Program-made: the position numbers and the translations under genes
Part shown: positions 8,553-16,787 of the stretch, piece by piece
Position numbering within the stretch: the stretch's first letter is position 1
Layout of the letters: each line of letters opens with the position of its first letter
Notes under the pieces: generated by a model
What the model was told of the DNA's origin: nothing
Database searches by the model: none
Seen by the model: the letters and a program-made list of their open reading frames with translations, nothing else
NCBI GenBank assembly: GCA_964462335.1
Contig: CAYWYG010000001.1
Span: forward strand, 17,091 to 81,090
Length of the DNA: 64,000 bases
From: JAPUDQ01 sp964462335
Lineage (GTDB): Bacteria > Patescibacteriota > Saccharimonadia > Saccharimonadales > Saccharimonadaceae
Direction of reading: 5' to 3'

Positions 8553-9101
8553 ATGAGTGAATCACCACACCATCAAGAGCTACGCCTCGAACAACGGTAC
8601 GATCGTTTGACGGCTGAGGAGATTATACATCGTGCGAGCGCACTAGTGGGAGAAAGCCGTGTATATATCCGGACTGTCTTTGATAGTTTGAGGCGTGCAT
8701 GCGAGAAGCATATTCTCGCAAACGACCTCGACAACGAGTACAAAAAAGCCCTCAGCTGCGTCATAGCGGCGAGTGAACACACCCGCTATGCGTTTGGCGA
8801 CTTTACACCTATCCCATCTGTTGTGTTAGATGAAATTTCGAACGCAAAGCCTCCTGTTCGCGACATTATGTTTATCACAGCAGCAGCACAACACCATGTA
8901 GCAAGGTTATGGCAAGCTAACATGGGTGAAGCTGCACCAGAAACACTTGCCGCGACAAGAAATACCACACTTATGACAATGCGCAGGATGTCGATGGTCG
9001 ACATGCCCGAAGGTGGAAGACCTGTTCACTATGTAAGTCTTTTACCTGGTCAAGCATTACTGCATGGCCGTCCACTGTCAACCGTTGACGTTCAAATCTA
9101 A
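8553..9101 (+). CDS. Hypothetical protein, mostly helical
   Basis: I do not recognise this 182-aa soluble protein. It is predicted mostly alpha-helical (RASALVGESRVYIRTVFDSLRRACEKHI), with no membrane segment, cysteine cluster or nucleotide motif. It lies between nusG and rplK, where an unrelated gene is unusual. Its style (short polar N-terminus, helical bundle, basic/acidic balance) resembles other unknowns in this window at 16.8 kb and 60.7-62.7 kb. It may belong to a lineage-specific set. Confidence 0.6.
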   Translation: MSESPHHQELRLEQRYDRLTAEEIIHRASALVGESRVYIRTVFDSLRRACEKHILANDLDNEYKKALSCVIAASEHTRYAFGDFTPIPSVVLDEISNAKPPVRDIMFITAAAQHHVARLWQANMGEAAPETLAATRNTTLMTMRRMSMVDMPEGGRPVHYVSLLPGQALLHGRPLSTVDVQI

Positions 9102-9105
9102 GGGT

Positions 9106-9235
9106 AAAATTGACTAGTTTATCGAAATGCGCTACAATCGACCACTGTTACGCACATGAAATATCAATTTTATGAAGGTTTTGGAGCTTCATTCTAGCAT
9201 CTAGAATCCAGAATCTAGCATCTAAGGATATACGT
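9106..9235 (+). promoter_or_regulatory. rplK promoter and short-word repeat
   Basis: TTGACT and TACAAT with a 17-nt spacer (about 9110-9138) form a good vegetative promoter. Downstream, 9191-9231 is a self-complementary array of the words TCTAGCATC/TCTAGAATC. AAGGA then precedes the rplK ATG. Confidence 0.6.
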
Positions 9236-9661
9236 ATGGCCAAAAAAATCATAGGTAACCTCAAATTCCGCGTCCCTGGTGGTCGTGCAACGGCTGGTCC
9301 ACCAGTCGGTAGCACCCTCGGCCAATGGGGTCTCAACATGATGGATTTTATCAATCCATTTAATGACGCAACCAAAGAATACAATGGCAAAGATGTCATC
9401 GTCCACTTGCAGGTCTACGAAGACCGCACCTTTACGTGGAAATGTCTCGGTCAGCCAGTCGATGAACTGATCAAAGAAAAGACTGGTATCAAAGCTGGTT
9501 CAGGCAAGCCTCACACCGACAAAGTAGGCAAGATCACTCGTGCACAACTCGAAGAGATCGCTGAGATCAAGATGAAGCAGCTCAACGCCAACGATCTCGA
9601 CGCCGCTGTCAAGATCGTCGCCGGTACTGCCCGTAGTATGGGTGTGACGGTCGAAAAATAA
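9236..9661 (+). CDS. rplK: 50S ribosomal protein L11
   Basis: 141 aa, full length. It begins KKIIGNLKFRVPGGRATAGPP, and the family pattern of PPVGSTLGQWGLNMMDFINPFND is intact apart from small changes. The C-terminal RNA-binding domain ends with the conserved VKIVAGTARSMGVTVEK. It binds the GTPase-associated centre of 23S rRNA. It has its own promoter and terminator, so it is uncoupled from rplA, which lies 950 bp further on beyond an opposing cdsA gene. Confidence 0.96.
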   Translation: MAKKIIGNLKFRVPGGRATAGPPVGSTLGQWGLNMMDFINPFNDATKEYNGKDVIVHLQVYEDRTFTWKCLGQPVDELIKEKTGIKAGSGKPHTDKVGKITRAQLEEIAEIKMKQLNANDLDAAVKIVAGTARSMGVTVEK

Positions 9662-9677
9662 TAACCTATTGAAACGC

Positions 9678-9712
9678 AAAATTACCCCTTGTACATGAGG
9701 GGTAATTTTATG
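9678..9712 (+). terminator. Intrinsic terminator after rplK
   Basis: Perfect 12-bp hairpin AAAATTACCCCT / AGGGGTAATTTT with an 8-nt loop. The A-rich left arm and T-rich right arm make it usable as a terminator in either direction. Confidence 0.8.
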
Positions 9713-9723
9713 TTCAGGGTAGT

Positions 9724-9749
9724 CCTGGGTGCTTATTCAAGCACCCAGG
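9724..9749 (-). terminator. Hairpin after cdsA
   Basis: Perfect 11-bp stem CCTGGGTGCTT / AAGCACCCAGG with loop ATTC, 8 bp beyond the cdsA stop. It probably ends the minus-strand cdsA transcript. Confidence 0.65.
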
Positions 9750-9756
9750 CTGATCC

Positions 9757-10419
9757 CTACCTTGCATGCTTACGCAAACGCAAGACGACGAGCAGGATTA
9801 CGCCGACGACGGAGCTACGGAGCAGACTGTCGACACGGTCGGTCCACCCGCCATGCTCGCCAAGCGCTCCTCCGACATCTTTGATGTCGATGTCACGCTT
9901 CATCTGGCTCTCCTGCAGGTCTCCGGCGACGGCGACAACATTCACGATGAGACCAAAGACGATTCGGAGAGGGAGGGGTATAAAGCTTCGGGAGAATCGC
10001 GAGAAAAACCACGTACCTGCCGCGACACCGATAATCGCACCCTCCCATGACTTATTGGGTGAGTAGCGTGACAACCCCTTGGTGAACACCTTCTTGCCAA
10101 AGAGCATGCCGCCGATGTTTGCGAAAATATCGTTTGCAATGGCTCCTAGGCTGACCGCGAGCGTCATAGGAAGGTTTACTACACGAGTTATCATTGCCGC
10201 ACTGAAGCCAGTAACGACAAATGCCTTCTCGCGGCTGATATATACACGATAACCGTGCATACGCTCGAGACCTGTCAGCTCCTGCCAGCACTTCACCCCG
10301 ACGTAGGCGATGAGCAACGCGAAGGTCAATGGCGACAGTAACGTTGCCATCAGCGCAGCAGCAAAGAGAGGCAGGGCAACCGTCGCCTTTTTTGCGAGCT
10401 TGGTGTAGGACGGAGACAT
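9757..10419 (-). CDS. cdsA: Phosphatidate cytidylyltransferase (CDP-diglyceride synthase)
   Basis: A 220-aa integral membrane protein, shorter than the usual 250-290 aa. The C-terminal CdsA signature is clear: SQMKRDIDIKDVGGALGEHGG followed by WTDRVDS (usually SxxKRxxxxKDxxxxxPGHGGxxDRxDS). Several membrane helices precede it, and GKKVFTKGLSRYSPNKSWEG is the conserved mid-region. It makes CDP-diacylglycerol from phosphatidate and CTP for phospholipid synthesis. It lies on the opposite strand between the L11 and L1 genes, splitting the normal ribosomal cluster. The start is supported by AAAGGGG upstream. Confidence 0.85.
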   Translation of the reverse strand: MSPSYTKLAKKATVALPLFAAALMATLLSPLTFALLIAYVGVKCWQELTGLERMHGYRVYISREKAFVVTGFSAAMITRVVNLPMTLAVSLGAIANDIFANIGGMLFGKKVFTKGLSRYSPNKSWEGAIIGVAAGTWFFSRFSRSFIPLPLRIVFGLIVNVVAVAGDLQESQMKRDIDIKDVGGALGEHGGWTDRVDSLLRSSVVGVILLVVLRLRKHAR

Positions 10420-10611
10420 TTATGACCCCTTTCACGGGTGATGTCAGTTGTTAAGGTAGAGTTCAACTCGTATAGTAGCAAACGCGTCGCAGTTCTCAAA
10501 CCATATACAATATGATTTTTGACTAACTGATGATATAATCTGTCAGATATAACTATAACTTTGTGGGACCATATCATCTGATATTGGGTTTGTACCACGA
10601 AAGGATTGATC

Positions 10612-11613
10612 ATGGCCAAGAAAGCCGAACTGCTCGAGCGAGCACATACACTAAAACTTGACGTCAGCGCCAAAAACACCATCGCGGAGATAGAGGCTGC
10701 CTTGCAGTCAGCAGAAGGTGAGAAAAAGAAGGAAGATGGAAGAGAAGTTATCGCAGAGCGCAAAGCCGACGTAGCAAAAGCCGGCAAACGAAGTGAAAAA
10801 GCTCTCCACGAAGCCGAAGAACACGCCGACAAAGAAGCCCGAAAAGCGGCTCACGACACAACCCCTCAGTCAGACACCGTAGCGCACCACAAAAAAGGCG
10901 CCGCACCCAAAGTCCGTCCGCATCACGAGCGCAAAGGTAAAAAATACCGCGACGCCTATGCCAAAATTGACCATAGCAAATCCTACGCATTGGCAGAAGC
11001 GCTTGAGCTTGCTGTCAGCACTAGCCCTGCCAAATTCGACGCAAGTGTCGAAGCTCATGTCGTCCTTGGTGTCGATCCGCGTCAAGCTGATCAGAATATT
11101 CGCGCCACCGTGGCACTGCCTCACGGTACTGGTAAAACATTGCGTGTCGCTGCGTTTGTGCCGAGTGATGAAGTCGACGCTGCAACCAAAGCTGGTGCAG
11201 ATGTCGCAGGTGAAGAAGCAATCGTCGCACTGCTTGATGCAGAAAAGCTTGATTTTGACATCCTCGTCGCGACCCCGGCACTCATGCCGAAACTCGGTAA
11301 ATACGCTCGACTACTTGGTCCACGCGGCCTTATGCCAAACCCCAAAAGTGGCACAGTCAGTACCAACGCTGCCAAAGCTGTCAAAGAAGCCAAAGGCGGC
11401 AAGGTTGAATACCGCGTCGACAAACAATCGATCGTGCACCTCTCTGTCGGCAAAGTTAGCTTTGGTGGTAGCAAGCTGGCCGACAATGCCAATGCGTTCT
11501 TTACTAGCCTCCAAGGTGCTAAACCGAGCTCTATCAAAGGCATCTACATCCAATCAGTTCACGTCACCACTACCATGGGCCCTAGCGTGAAAGTCGATCC
11601 ATCATCACTTTAA
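10612..11613 (+). CDS. rplA: 50S ribosomal protein L1 with N-terminal extension
   Basis: 333 aa against the usual ~230. The last ~225 residues are a normal L1 (KYRDAYAKIDHSKSYALAEALEL, then LLGPRGLMPNPKSGTVS, then SVHVTTTMGPSVKVD). The first ~100 residues are extra. They start with a SAP/HeH-like helical hairpin (AELLERAHTLKLDVSAKNT, then IAEIEAALQSA) and continue into a Lys/Glu/Ala-rich charged linker. L1 binds the L1 stalk of 23S rRNA and, as a repressor, its own mRNA. The ATG at 10612 follows AAAGGA; an in-frame TTG two codons earlier is less likely. The extension could add nucleic-acid binding. Confidence 0.93.
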   Translation: MAKKAELLERAHTLKLDVSAKNTIAEIEAALQSAEGEKKKEDGREVIAERKADVAKAGKRSEKALHEAEEHADKEARKAAHDTTPQSDTVAHHKKGAAPKVRPHHERKGKKYRDAYAKIDHSKSYALAEALELAVSTSPAKFDASVEAHVVLGVDPRQADQNIRATVALPHGTGKTLRVAAFVPSDEVDAATKAGADVAGEEAIVALLDAEKLDFDILVATPALMPKLGKYARLLGPRGLMPNPKSGTVSTNAAKAVKEAKGGKVEYRVDKQSIVHLSVGKVSFGGSKLADNANAFFTSLQGAKPSSIKGIYIQSVHVTTTMGPSVKVDPSSL

Positions 11614-11629
11614 TAACGACCATCTCATA

Positions 11630-11660
11630 CAAAACTCCGTACAGGCTGCGGAGTTTTGAT
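11630..11660 (+). terminator. Terminator after rplA
   Basis: Hairpin CAAAACTCCG / CGGAGTTTTG (10 bp, 9-nt loop) running into T-rich sequence, 16 bp after the L1 stop. Confidence 0.75.
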
Positions 11661-11694
11661 ATGATAGATATATCAAACATGATCGGAGCACACG

Positions 11695-11811
11695 ATGCAA
11701 CCAGACGAGATAAACAACGCGCCAGCTGACGCCGACGGTTACTACGGCGACGAAGACGGCGATAGCGAAGTCGACCTCAGCTTCCTCGATGATGACACCA
11801 GCGAAGAGTAG
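11695..11811 (+). CDS. Small acidic hypothetical protein
   Basis: A 38-aa ORF with a TATGAT box and a CGGAG ribosome-binding site upstream. The protein is strongly acidic (about one third Asp/Glu) with no basic stretch, so it may be a small binding or regulatory peptide. It ends 7 nt before the start of the glycosyltransferase gene and can be cotranslated with it. I do not recognise a family. The evidence is the ORF, signals and spacing only. Confidence 0.5.
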   Translation: MQPDEINNAPADADGYYGDEDGDSEVDLSFLDDDTSEE

Positions 11812-11818
11812 AGGCGGT

Positions 11819-13003
11819 ATGAAGCGCTTGAAGATTGGGGTGGTCGTGCCCCATATTTTCATGCACCGCGATATTTTACCTCGAGTCATTTTTTCACCAG
11901 GACACCTCGCGGTCGATCTCGTCAACGGGCTACACGCTCTCGGGCATGACGTGACGTTATTTTCACCAGGACCAGTTGAGGTAACGTGCCGCAATATCAC
12001 AGCAGACCTCACGTTATTTCAGGCAGAGCTAGACCGTCGTGGCGACACTTATGTTGACTTACTGCGTAAACACCCGATGACATTTGTCACGCTCGCTCGC
12101 CAAGTCCAATCTGAGTTGATCGCCCACGCATACAAGATGGCAAATGACGGTCAGCTCGATATCATCCATATGTATACCAACGAAGAAGAAATCGGCTACA
12201 CGTTTGCGCGTCTCTGTCGCAAGCCAGTGGTATTTACTCATCACGACCCATTCAATTTTCTCGTACGCTACAAATCGATTATGTCGCGGTACAAAGACCT
12301 CAACTGGATCAGCATTAGCTACGCCCAGCGTGCCAGTATGCCGCCCGATACCCACTGGGTCGGCAACGTCTATCATGGACTCAATGAGCCGAAACTCACC
12401 CCTGTTGAGTACCCATCCCGAGATTATTTCGCCTATATCGGCCGCATCATCCAGCCCAAAGGTGTTCACCTCGCTATCGCCGCTGTCAAGAAATATAACG
12501 AGACCGCCGACACACCGCTCCGGCTGAAAATCGCCGGCAAGCACTATAGCGAAGAAGGCAATGATAATTACTGGCGCACCGTCATCGAACCCGAACTATG
12601 CGACATGATAGAGTACGTCGGTTTTATCGACACACCCGAAGCTAAACGCAATTTCCTCGGCAACGCCCGCGCACTGCTCGTCCCATCGCTCTTTGACGAG
12701 CCGTTTGGTATGGTCACGCTCGAAGCTTTCGCCTGCGCTACGCCCGTCGTCGCCCTCGACTCCGGCGCATTGCCCGAAGTCATAGACAGTGGCGTGACAG
12801 GCTACATTGTGCAAAAGTGCAACGATGAAGCTACAACTATTGATGGTATGTCACGCGCATTGCACGACGGTGCTGCTTTAAATCCTGCGGCATGTCGGCG
12901 GGTATGTGAAGAAGACTATTCTACCGATAATATGGTCGCCAACTATGAGCAAATCTACTATACAATTACTAAGTCAGTTTTGATCCGCGGGTGTGATTGG
13001 TAG
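11819..13003 (+). CDS. GT4-family glycosyltransferase
   Basis: 394 aa from the chosen ATG (KRLKIGVVVPHIF), which has AGAGG just upstream. An in-frame ATG 30 nt earlier would overlap the acidic ORF. The N-terminal Rossmann domain has SPGHLAVDLVNGLHALGHDVTLFSP. The C-terminal domain has YIGRIIQPKGVHLAIAAV and the retaining-GT4 E-x7-E region EPFGMVTLEAFACATPVVA. It transfers a sugar from a nucleotide-sugar donor; donor and acceptor are not determined. The last 46 bp overlap the 3' end of thyA, which runs towards it on the other strand. Confidence 0.85.
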   Translation: MKRLKIGVVVPHIFMHRDILPRVIFSPGHLAVDLVNGLHALGHDVTLFSPGPVEVTCRNITADLTLFQAELDRRGDTYVDLLRKHPMTFVTLARQVQSELIAHAYKMANDGQLDIIHMYTNEEEIGYTFARLCRKPVVFTHHDPFNFLVRYKSIMSRYKDLNWISISYAQRASMPPDTHWVGNVYHGLNEPKLTPVEYPSRDYFAYIGRIIQPKGVHLAIAAVKKYNETADTPLRLKIAGKHYSEEGNDNYWRTVIEPELCDMIEYVGFIDTPEAKRNFLGNARALLVPSLFDEPFGMVTLEAFACATPVVALDSGALPEVIDSGVTGYIVQKCNDEATTIDGMSRALHDGAALNPAACRRVCEEDYSTDNMVANYEQIYYTITKSVLIRGCDW

Positions 13004-13773
13004 TTTTCGAGCACAAAATGTTCTTCACGAAAGTCGTCGATGTTTTTGACATCACCAATTATCTTGAGCCGCGGAAGAGGGTAGGGGGTACGGGTGATTT
13101 GCTCGCGCGCGACGTCAACGTGGTTTTTGTAAAGGTGAGCTGAGCCGGCTGAGATGATCAACTCGCGCGCTTCGAGACCAGTGATATGCGCCACCATATG
13201 CAGTAGCATGGCGTACTGCGCGATATTAAACGGTGCACCGAGGAAGACATCCCAGCTGCGCTGATAGAGATGGAGCCGTAATTTACCTTTGGTCACGTCA
13301 AATTGAAACATCGTGTGACACGGCGGCAAGCGCATCTCATCGAGCTCGCCGGCATTCCAGGCGCTCACGATGATCGCTTTGCTGTCGGGATTGGTGCGGA
13401 TCTGCTCGATCGCCCATGCAAGCTGATCAAACTCTGTGCCGTCTGGCCGCTGCCAGTGACGCCATTGCACGCCGTAGACACGACCGAGATCAGTCTTCCC
13501 CTCGTGCAAAAATCCATCCCAGTAGTGTATCTTGTGCTCATGCAGATAGCCGACTTCTGAACTACCAGATATGAACCATAGGAGTTCATGGAGCAATATC
13601 TTGAACGGCATTTTTTTGGTCGTCAGCAATGGGAAGCCATAGCGCATATCAAACCGTAACTGCGCGCCAAAGATACTCGTAATATCGTGGATGCCGCGTG
13701 TTTTTTTCGTCTTGCCTTCATCGATGATGCGTTGCATGAGCTCGAGGTACTGGTATTCTGGGTGTCGTTTCAT
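12958..13773 (-). CDS. thyA: Thymidylate synthase
   Basis: A 271-aa ThyA that methylates dUMP with methylene-tetrahydrofolate. The catalytic cysteine is C152 in RLPPCHTMFQF. The nucleotide and folate contacts include RSWDVFLGAPFNIAQYAML (usually RSCD/RSND) and the late HLYKNH. The N-terminus has TTKKMPFKILLHELLWF. It is the last gene of the minus-strand folA-to-thyA operon, overlapping the dCMP deaminase by 4 nt. This is a sensible pairing, because the deaminase makes dUMP and DHFR recycles the folate. Confidence 0.95.
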   Translation of the reverse strand: MKRHPEYQYLELMQRIIDEGKTKKTRGIHDITSIFGAQLRFDMRYGFPLLTTKKMPFKILLHELLWFISGSSEVGYLHEHKIHYWDGFLHEGKTDLGRVYGVQWRHWQRPDGTEFDQLAWAIEQIRTNPDSKAIIVSAWNAGELDEMRLPPCHTMFQFDVTKGKLRLHLYQRSWDVFLGAPFNIAQYAMLLHMVAHITGLEARELIISAGSAHLYKNHVDVAREQITRTPYPLPRLKIIGDVKNIDDFREEHFVLENYQSHPRIKTDLVIV

Positions 13774-14192
13774 CGCTCCTCCTTGAGATGGTGAGTCGCG
13801 ATCCCTGCGCCATGCAATATATCAAGCGAAGCCTTGTCCCACCACTCGTAGAGATACACAAGGTTCGTTATACCTGACGTCGCAATACGTGTCGCGCAGG
13901 CGAGGCAGGGCGACATAGTAACAAATAGTGTCGAACCGGCTACGTCGATAGCATTTGTCTGTGCCGCCGTCAGCGCCGCAATCTCCGCATGAATTACCTC
14001 TGGTCGCGTTACCAATTTTCCATCCACGACATACTCCATCGGCTCACCAGTCGGGTTATAATTGATGCCACTTGATATGATCGCATCGTTTTTAATCACG
14101 AAGCAGGCAACACCACCTAGCTGGGCCTGTGATACTCTCGCAAGTTTCTTAAGCGGCTTGAGAAACTGGTAGCAGGTAGGTATATCACGCAT
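13770..14192 (-). CDS. dCMP deaminase-like cytidine/deoxycytidylate deaminase
   Basis: 140 aa from the start that overlaps the HIT stop by 8 nt (ATG of RDIPTCYQFLKPLKKLA). Longer in-frame starts exist but run into the HIT gene. The zinc site is VIHAEIAAL with the catalytic Glu, plus SPCLACA with the two zinc cysteines. It probably converts dCMP to dUMP, the substrate of the next gene, thyA. The N-terminal part is less similar to classical dCMP deaminases, so another cytidine-type substrate cannot be excluded. Confidence 0.8.
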   Translation of the reverse strand: MRDIPTCYQFLKPLKKLARVSQAQLGGVACFVIKNDAIISSGINYNPTGEPMEYVVDGKLVTRPEVIHAEIAALTAAQTNAIDVAGSTLFVTMSPCLACATRIATSGITNLVYLYEWWDKASLDILHGAGIATHHLKEER

Positions 14193-14730
14193 ACTTTTGT
14201 CCATAGCGTTTGGCGAGTTTGCGCAATTTGTCAGATTGCGAACGATATCTTTCGGCATTTTCGTAAGGCGTGCTCGAAAGTACTTTGTAATGCCAAGTAC
14301 TTAGGTCTGGACTATCAAATGGAATGCAGTGAAAATGCAAATGCTCGACTGTGCTCTGTGCCGTGACGCCGTCTTTCTGGACGATCTGCATGCCTTTGAC
14401 GCCATGGACTTCTCGGATCATTTTCTTGGCAATATAGAACATCTTGCGCATCGTCTCCCACTCGTTCGGCGTTAATTCTTTGACCGACCGCACATGGCGA
14501 CGGGGAATCACCAGCAGATGCCCATCGACGTAGGCATACGCTGGTACGGTCATATAGACGTCGTTTTCGACGTAGACCTCGTGATGACCCTCGGCCGTAT
14601 CATGATCGCAAAACACACAGCGTCCCACCGTCTGCCATATTTGGTCGTATGCGCCCGTGGTACGCGCAACGCGGTATGCCTCTTCCTGATCTAACTGCTG
14701 CTTCGTCAATCTTCCTTCTTCATTCATCAT
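14185..14730 (-). CDS. HIT-family nucleotide hydrolase/transferase
   Basis: 181 aa. The histidine triad is VEHLHFHCIPF (H-x-H-x-H). The N-terminal CVFCDHDTAEGHHEVY and YVDGHLLVIPRRHVRSV are typical HIT-domain segments. HIT proteins hydrolyse dinucleoside polyphosphates or nucleoside phosphoramidates. The gene sits inside the nucleotide/folate operon. Its first codons are A/G-rich and lie at the edge of a CTTC/ATTC word stretch, so the exact start is uncertain by one or a few codons. Confidence 0.85.
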   Translation of the reverse strand: MMNEEGRLTKQQLDQEEAYRVARTTGAYDQIWQTVGRCVFCDHDTAEGHHEVYVENDVYMTVPAYAYVDGHLLVIPRRHVRSVKELTPNEWETMRKMFYIAKKMIREVHGVKGMQIVQKDGVTAQSTVEHLHFHCIPFDSPDLSTWHYKVLSSTPYENAERYRSQSDKLRKLAKRYGQKYA

Positions 14731-14738
14731 TCTTCTTT

Positions 14739-15299
14739 CTATTTTTCTTTAAGCGGTTCCTTGCGGTACTGCATGAAATCTTTGAGCACATCACTGAGGT
14801 GTCCACCGATCGCACGCTGCAATATCTGAGTCGTCGAGATGCTTGTCGACTGACGGTCAACCACAATCACTTCACCGCCATATTTGGTGACGGTTGCGTA
14901 CTCTTTGGACGATTTGTAGTCGGCCGTCCAATCTTCTTTGACCGTGACATAGGTATCAGGGCGAAGCAGACCAAGTGTCGGTACGCAGCTCGGTTCGGGC
15001 AGGATCGTCACAAAATCGACCGAGCGCAAAAACGTCAGCATCTCGGCACGGATCTTTTCATCAAGTATCGGCTTGTTCGGACCCTTGACGCTGCGGATGG
15101 CGGCATTACTGCTTACGCCGACGACAAGCACATCACCATATGCCCTCGCTTTTTCTAAGTAGCGGCACTGACCCGCGTGGATGAGGTCCCAACTTCCGGC
15201 AGTAAATACGACTTTTTTGCCTTTGTCTTGCAGCTTTTCATGCAGCGTCAATAGATCACTCTGTGAGATCAGCCGCTTCCGCCACTCGTTACTCCCCAT
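14739..15299 (-). CDS. HldE/RfaE2-like cytidylyltransferase-fold nucleotidyltransferase
   Basis: 186 aa from an ATG preceded by GGGAG; a longer in-frame start would run into the upstream gene. The nucleotidyltransferase motif is present but altered: TAGSWDLIHAGQCRYLEKA where families such as HldE, TagD and PanC have HxGH. The second motif is STSISTTQILQRAIG. It should transfer a nucleotidyl group to a phosphorylated sugar or alcohol. The upstream gene is a choline-kinase/aminoglycoside-phosphotransferase-like kinase, so a kinase plus nucleotidyltransferase pair activating a small alcohol or sugar is a reasonable guess. Confidence 0.72.
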   Translation of the reverse strand: MGSNEWRKRLISQSDLLTLHEKLQDKGKKVVFTAGSWDLIHAGQCRYLEKARAYGDVLVVGVSSNAAIRSVKGPNKPILDEKIRAEMLTFLRSVDFVTILPEPSCVPTLGLLRPDTYVTVKEDWTADYKSSKEYATVTKYGGEVIVVDRQSTSISTTQILQRAIGGHLSDVLKDFMQYRKEPLKEK

Positions 15300-15321
15300 A
15301 TCTATCTCCCGTTTATCCCTA

Positions 15322-16299
15322 TTATTGTAGCATCTGTCGCTGCACGAGTATATCTCTCGTCCGCACAAAATGGTGGTTTTTTTGCAACGATTCATAGGGG
15401 TTGTCGCGGAGAAACTTATAGAAATCATAGAGCAAAAATACGCTGATTAGCTGATCAACCCATTCCTGACGCAGAGAACCAGCCTGACCGCGTTTGTAGT
15501 AACCTGAATCAATAAAATATTTGATGATCTTGTCGGGCGGCTTGACGCTATCAACGAGTAAAAAGGCAAGTGTCCGTGCGATGTCAAACTCTCTCGGCCC
15601 ACAGGCGGCCTTTTCGAGATCGAGTATGCCGCTCAGCTCCAAGGTGCCGAGCCGATATCGTCCGTTTCTCGCCGGCCGAAAAAGGACATTACCCCTGACA
15701 AAATCCATGTGGAGTGCACAGGTCGGTAGATCAGGGTGGTCTACCACAGCGGCATCACACCAAGTAAACACATGGTCGCGACAGCTCAGCTTGAGTTTAT
15801 CAGCCATCGCCAACGCGACATCGTGACGTCGAAAATACTGCCGCATCGTCATCACGATGGTCTGATATTCGATCCGCACATCTGGCAGTCGCTCAGGGTA
15901 ATCGACGAGTGCGCGATGTATATCACCGAGCGCCCAGCCGAGCAGCTTGAGGTGTTTCATGCTATACATCTCCCACGCAATCGTCTCGCCGGGCAGATGA
16001 TGATAGAGACAACCGTAGCGCGTGACAGTCTGGCTCTGTAGTTGCACGATCCGTTCATCTGCTGGCACCCGCACCGGCATGCCGCAATCATGGAGGTATC
16101 GCCCCATCACATTGACACGATGGATGAGGTCTACAATTCTGGGCTCGTGTTTATACAGTATGAGATTGCATAGACCTTGGTTAGTTTCGACGATATGGCT
16201 GACGTTACGATAGCCAGATATAACCGTGACGAGGCTGCGAAAGTCTAGCCCATACGACATGATCACGCGTCGCAAGAGCGGTTCAGCCAGCACCTTCAT
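15322..16299 (-). CDS. Aminoglycoside phosphotransferase/choline kinase-like protein
   Basis: A 325-aa kinase-fold protein. The catalytic loop is LHMDFVRGNVLF (HxDxxxxN) and the metal motif is ILDLEKAACGPREFDIA (DFE replaced by DLE). The N-terminal lobe is divergent. The family phosphorylates hydroxyl groups of small molecules such as choline, ethanolamine, homoserine or methylthioribose. The start overlaps folA by 4 nt, and the nucleotidyltransferase gene follows after 22 nt. Antibiotic resistance is not implied by the sequence alone. Confidence 0.7.
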   Translation of the reverse strand: MKVLAEPLLRRVIMSYGLDFRSLVTVISGYRNVSHIVETNQGLCNLILYKHEPRIVDLIHRVNVMGRYLHDCGMPVRVPADERIVQLQSQTVTRYGCLYHHLPGETIAWEMYSMKHLKLLGWALGDIHRALVDYPERLPDVRIEYQTIVMTMRQYFRRHDVALAMADKLKLSCRDHVFTWCDAAVVDHPDLPTCALHMDFVRGNVLFRPARNGRYRLGTLELSGILDLEKAACGPREFDIARTLAFLLVDSVKPPDKIIKYFIDSGYYKRGQAGSLRQEWVDQLISVFLLYDFYKFLRDNPYESLQKNHHFVRTRDILVQRQMLQ

Positions 16300-16778
16300 G
16301 CGCGCTCGTACGTCACAAAATCATAATCGTACTGGTTGCGATCGTCTTTTTTGTGCGGCTCACGGGCGATTTCACGCCATTCGGGCCCGATGACAGGGAA
16401 GTGCACATCCCCATTGATCGTCGCTTTCACCTCGGTGACGTACAGCCGATCCGCCATATCAAGCATCTGACGATAGATCTCGGCTCCTCCGATGACAAAT
16501 ATATCGTCGCCAAGTGATCGTATGTCGGTGATATTATGGATAACCCGTACTCCCTCAACGGCAAAACTAGTATCGTGTGTCATCACGACGTTGGTACGGT
16601 GAGGCAAAGGGTGCCGGATCCTGCCTACGATAGAGTCATAGGTCTTGCGCCCCATCACTACTGTATGACCAATTGTCAGCTCTTTGAAATGCGTGAGATC
16701 TGCCGGCAGGTACCAGGGTAGATCATTGCGTGAACCGATGACGTCGTTGTCACTTTTGGCGACGATGAGAGAAATCAT
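16296..16778 (-). CDS. folA: Dihydrofolate reductase
   Basis: 160 aa, the normal bacterial size. MISLIVAKSDNDVIGSRNDLPW contains the active-site region (Asn-Asp-Leu-Pro-Trp). TVVMGRKTYDSI is the NADPH-binding helix, followed by IFVIGGAEIYRQML. It regenerates tetrahydrofolate used by ThyA. It is the first gene of a six-gene minus-strand operon ending in thyA. Confidence 0.95.
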   Translation of the reverse strand: MISLIVAKSDNDVIGSRNDLPWYLPADLTHFKELTIGHTVVMGRKTYDSIVGRIRHPLPHRTNVVMTHDTSFAVEGVRVIHNITDIRSLGDDIFVIGGAEIYRQMLDMADRLYVTEVKATINGDVHFPVIGPEWREIAREPHKKDDRNQYDYDFVTYERA

Positions 16779-16787
16779 ATAGTGATT

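Noticed and set aside
7988..8554. Long open frame antisense to nusG
   Set aside because: Shadow of a highly conserved gene; no start signals and no protein features.
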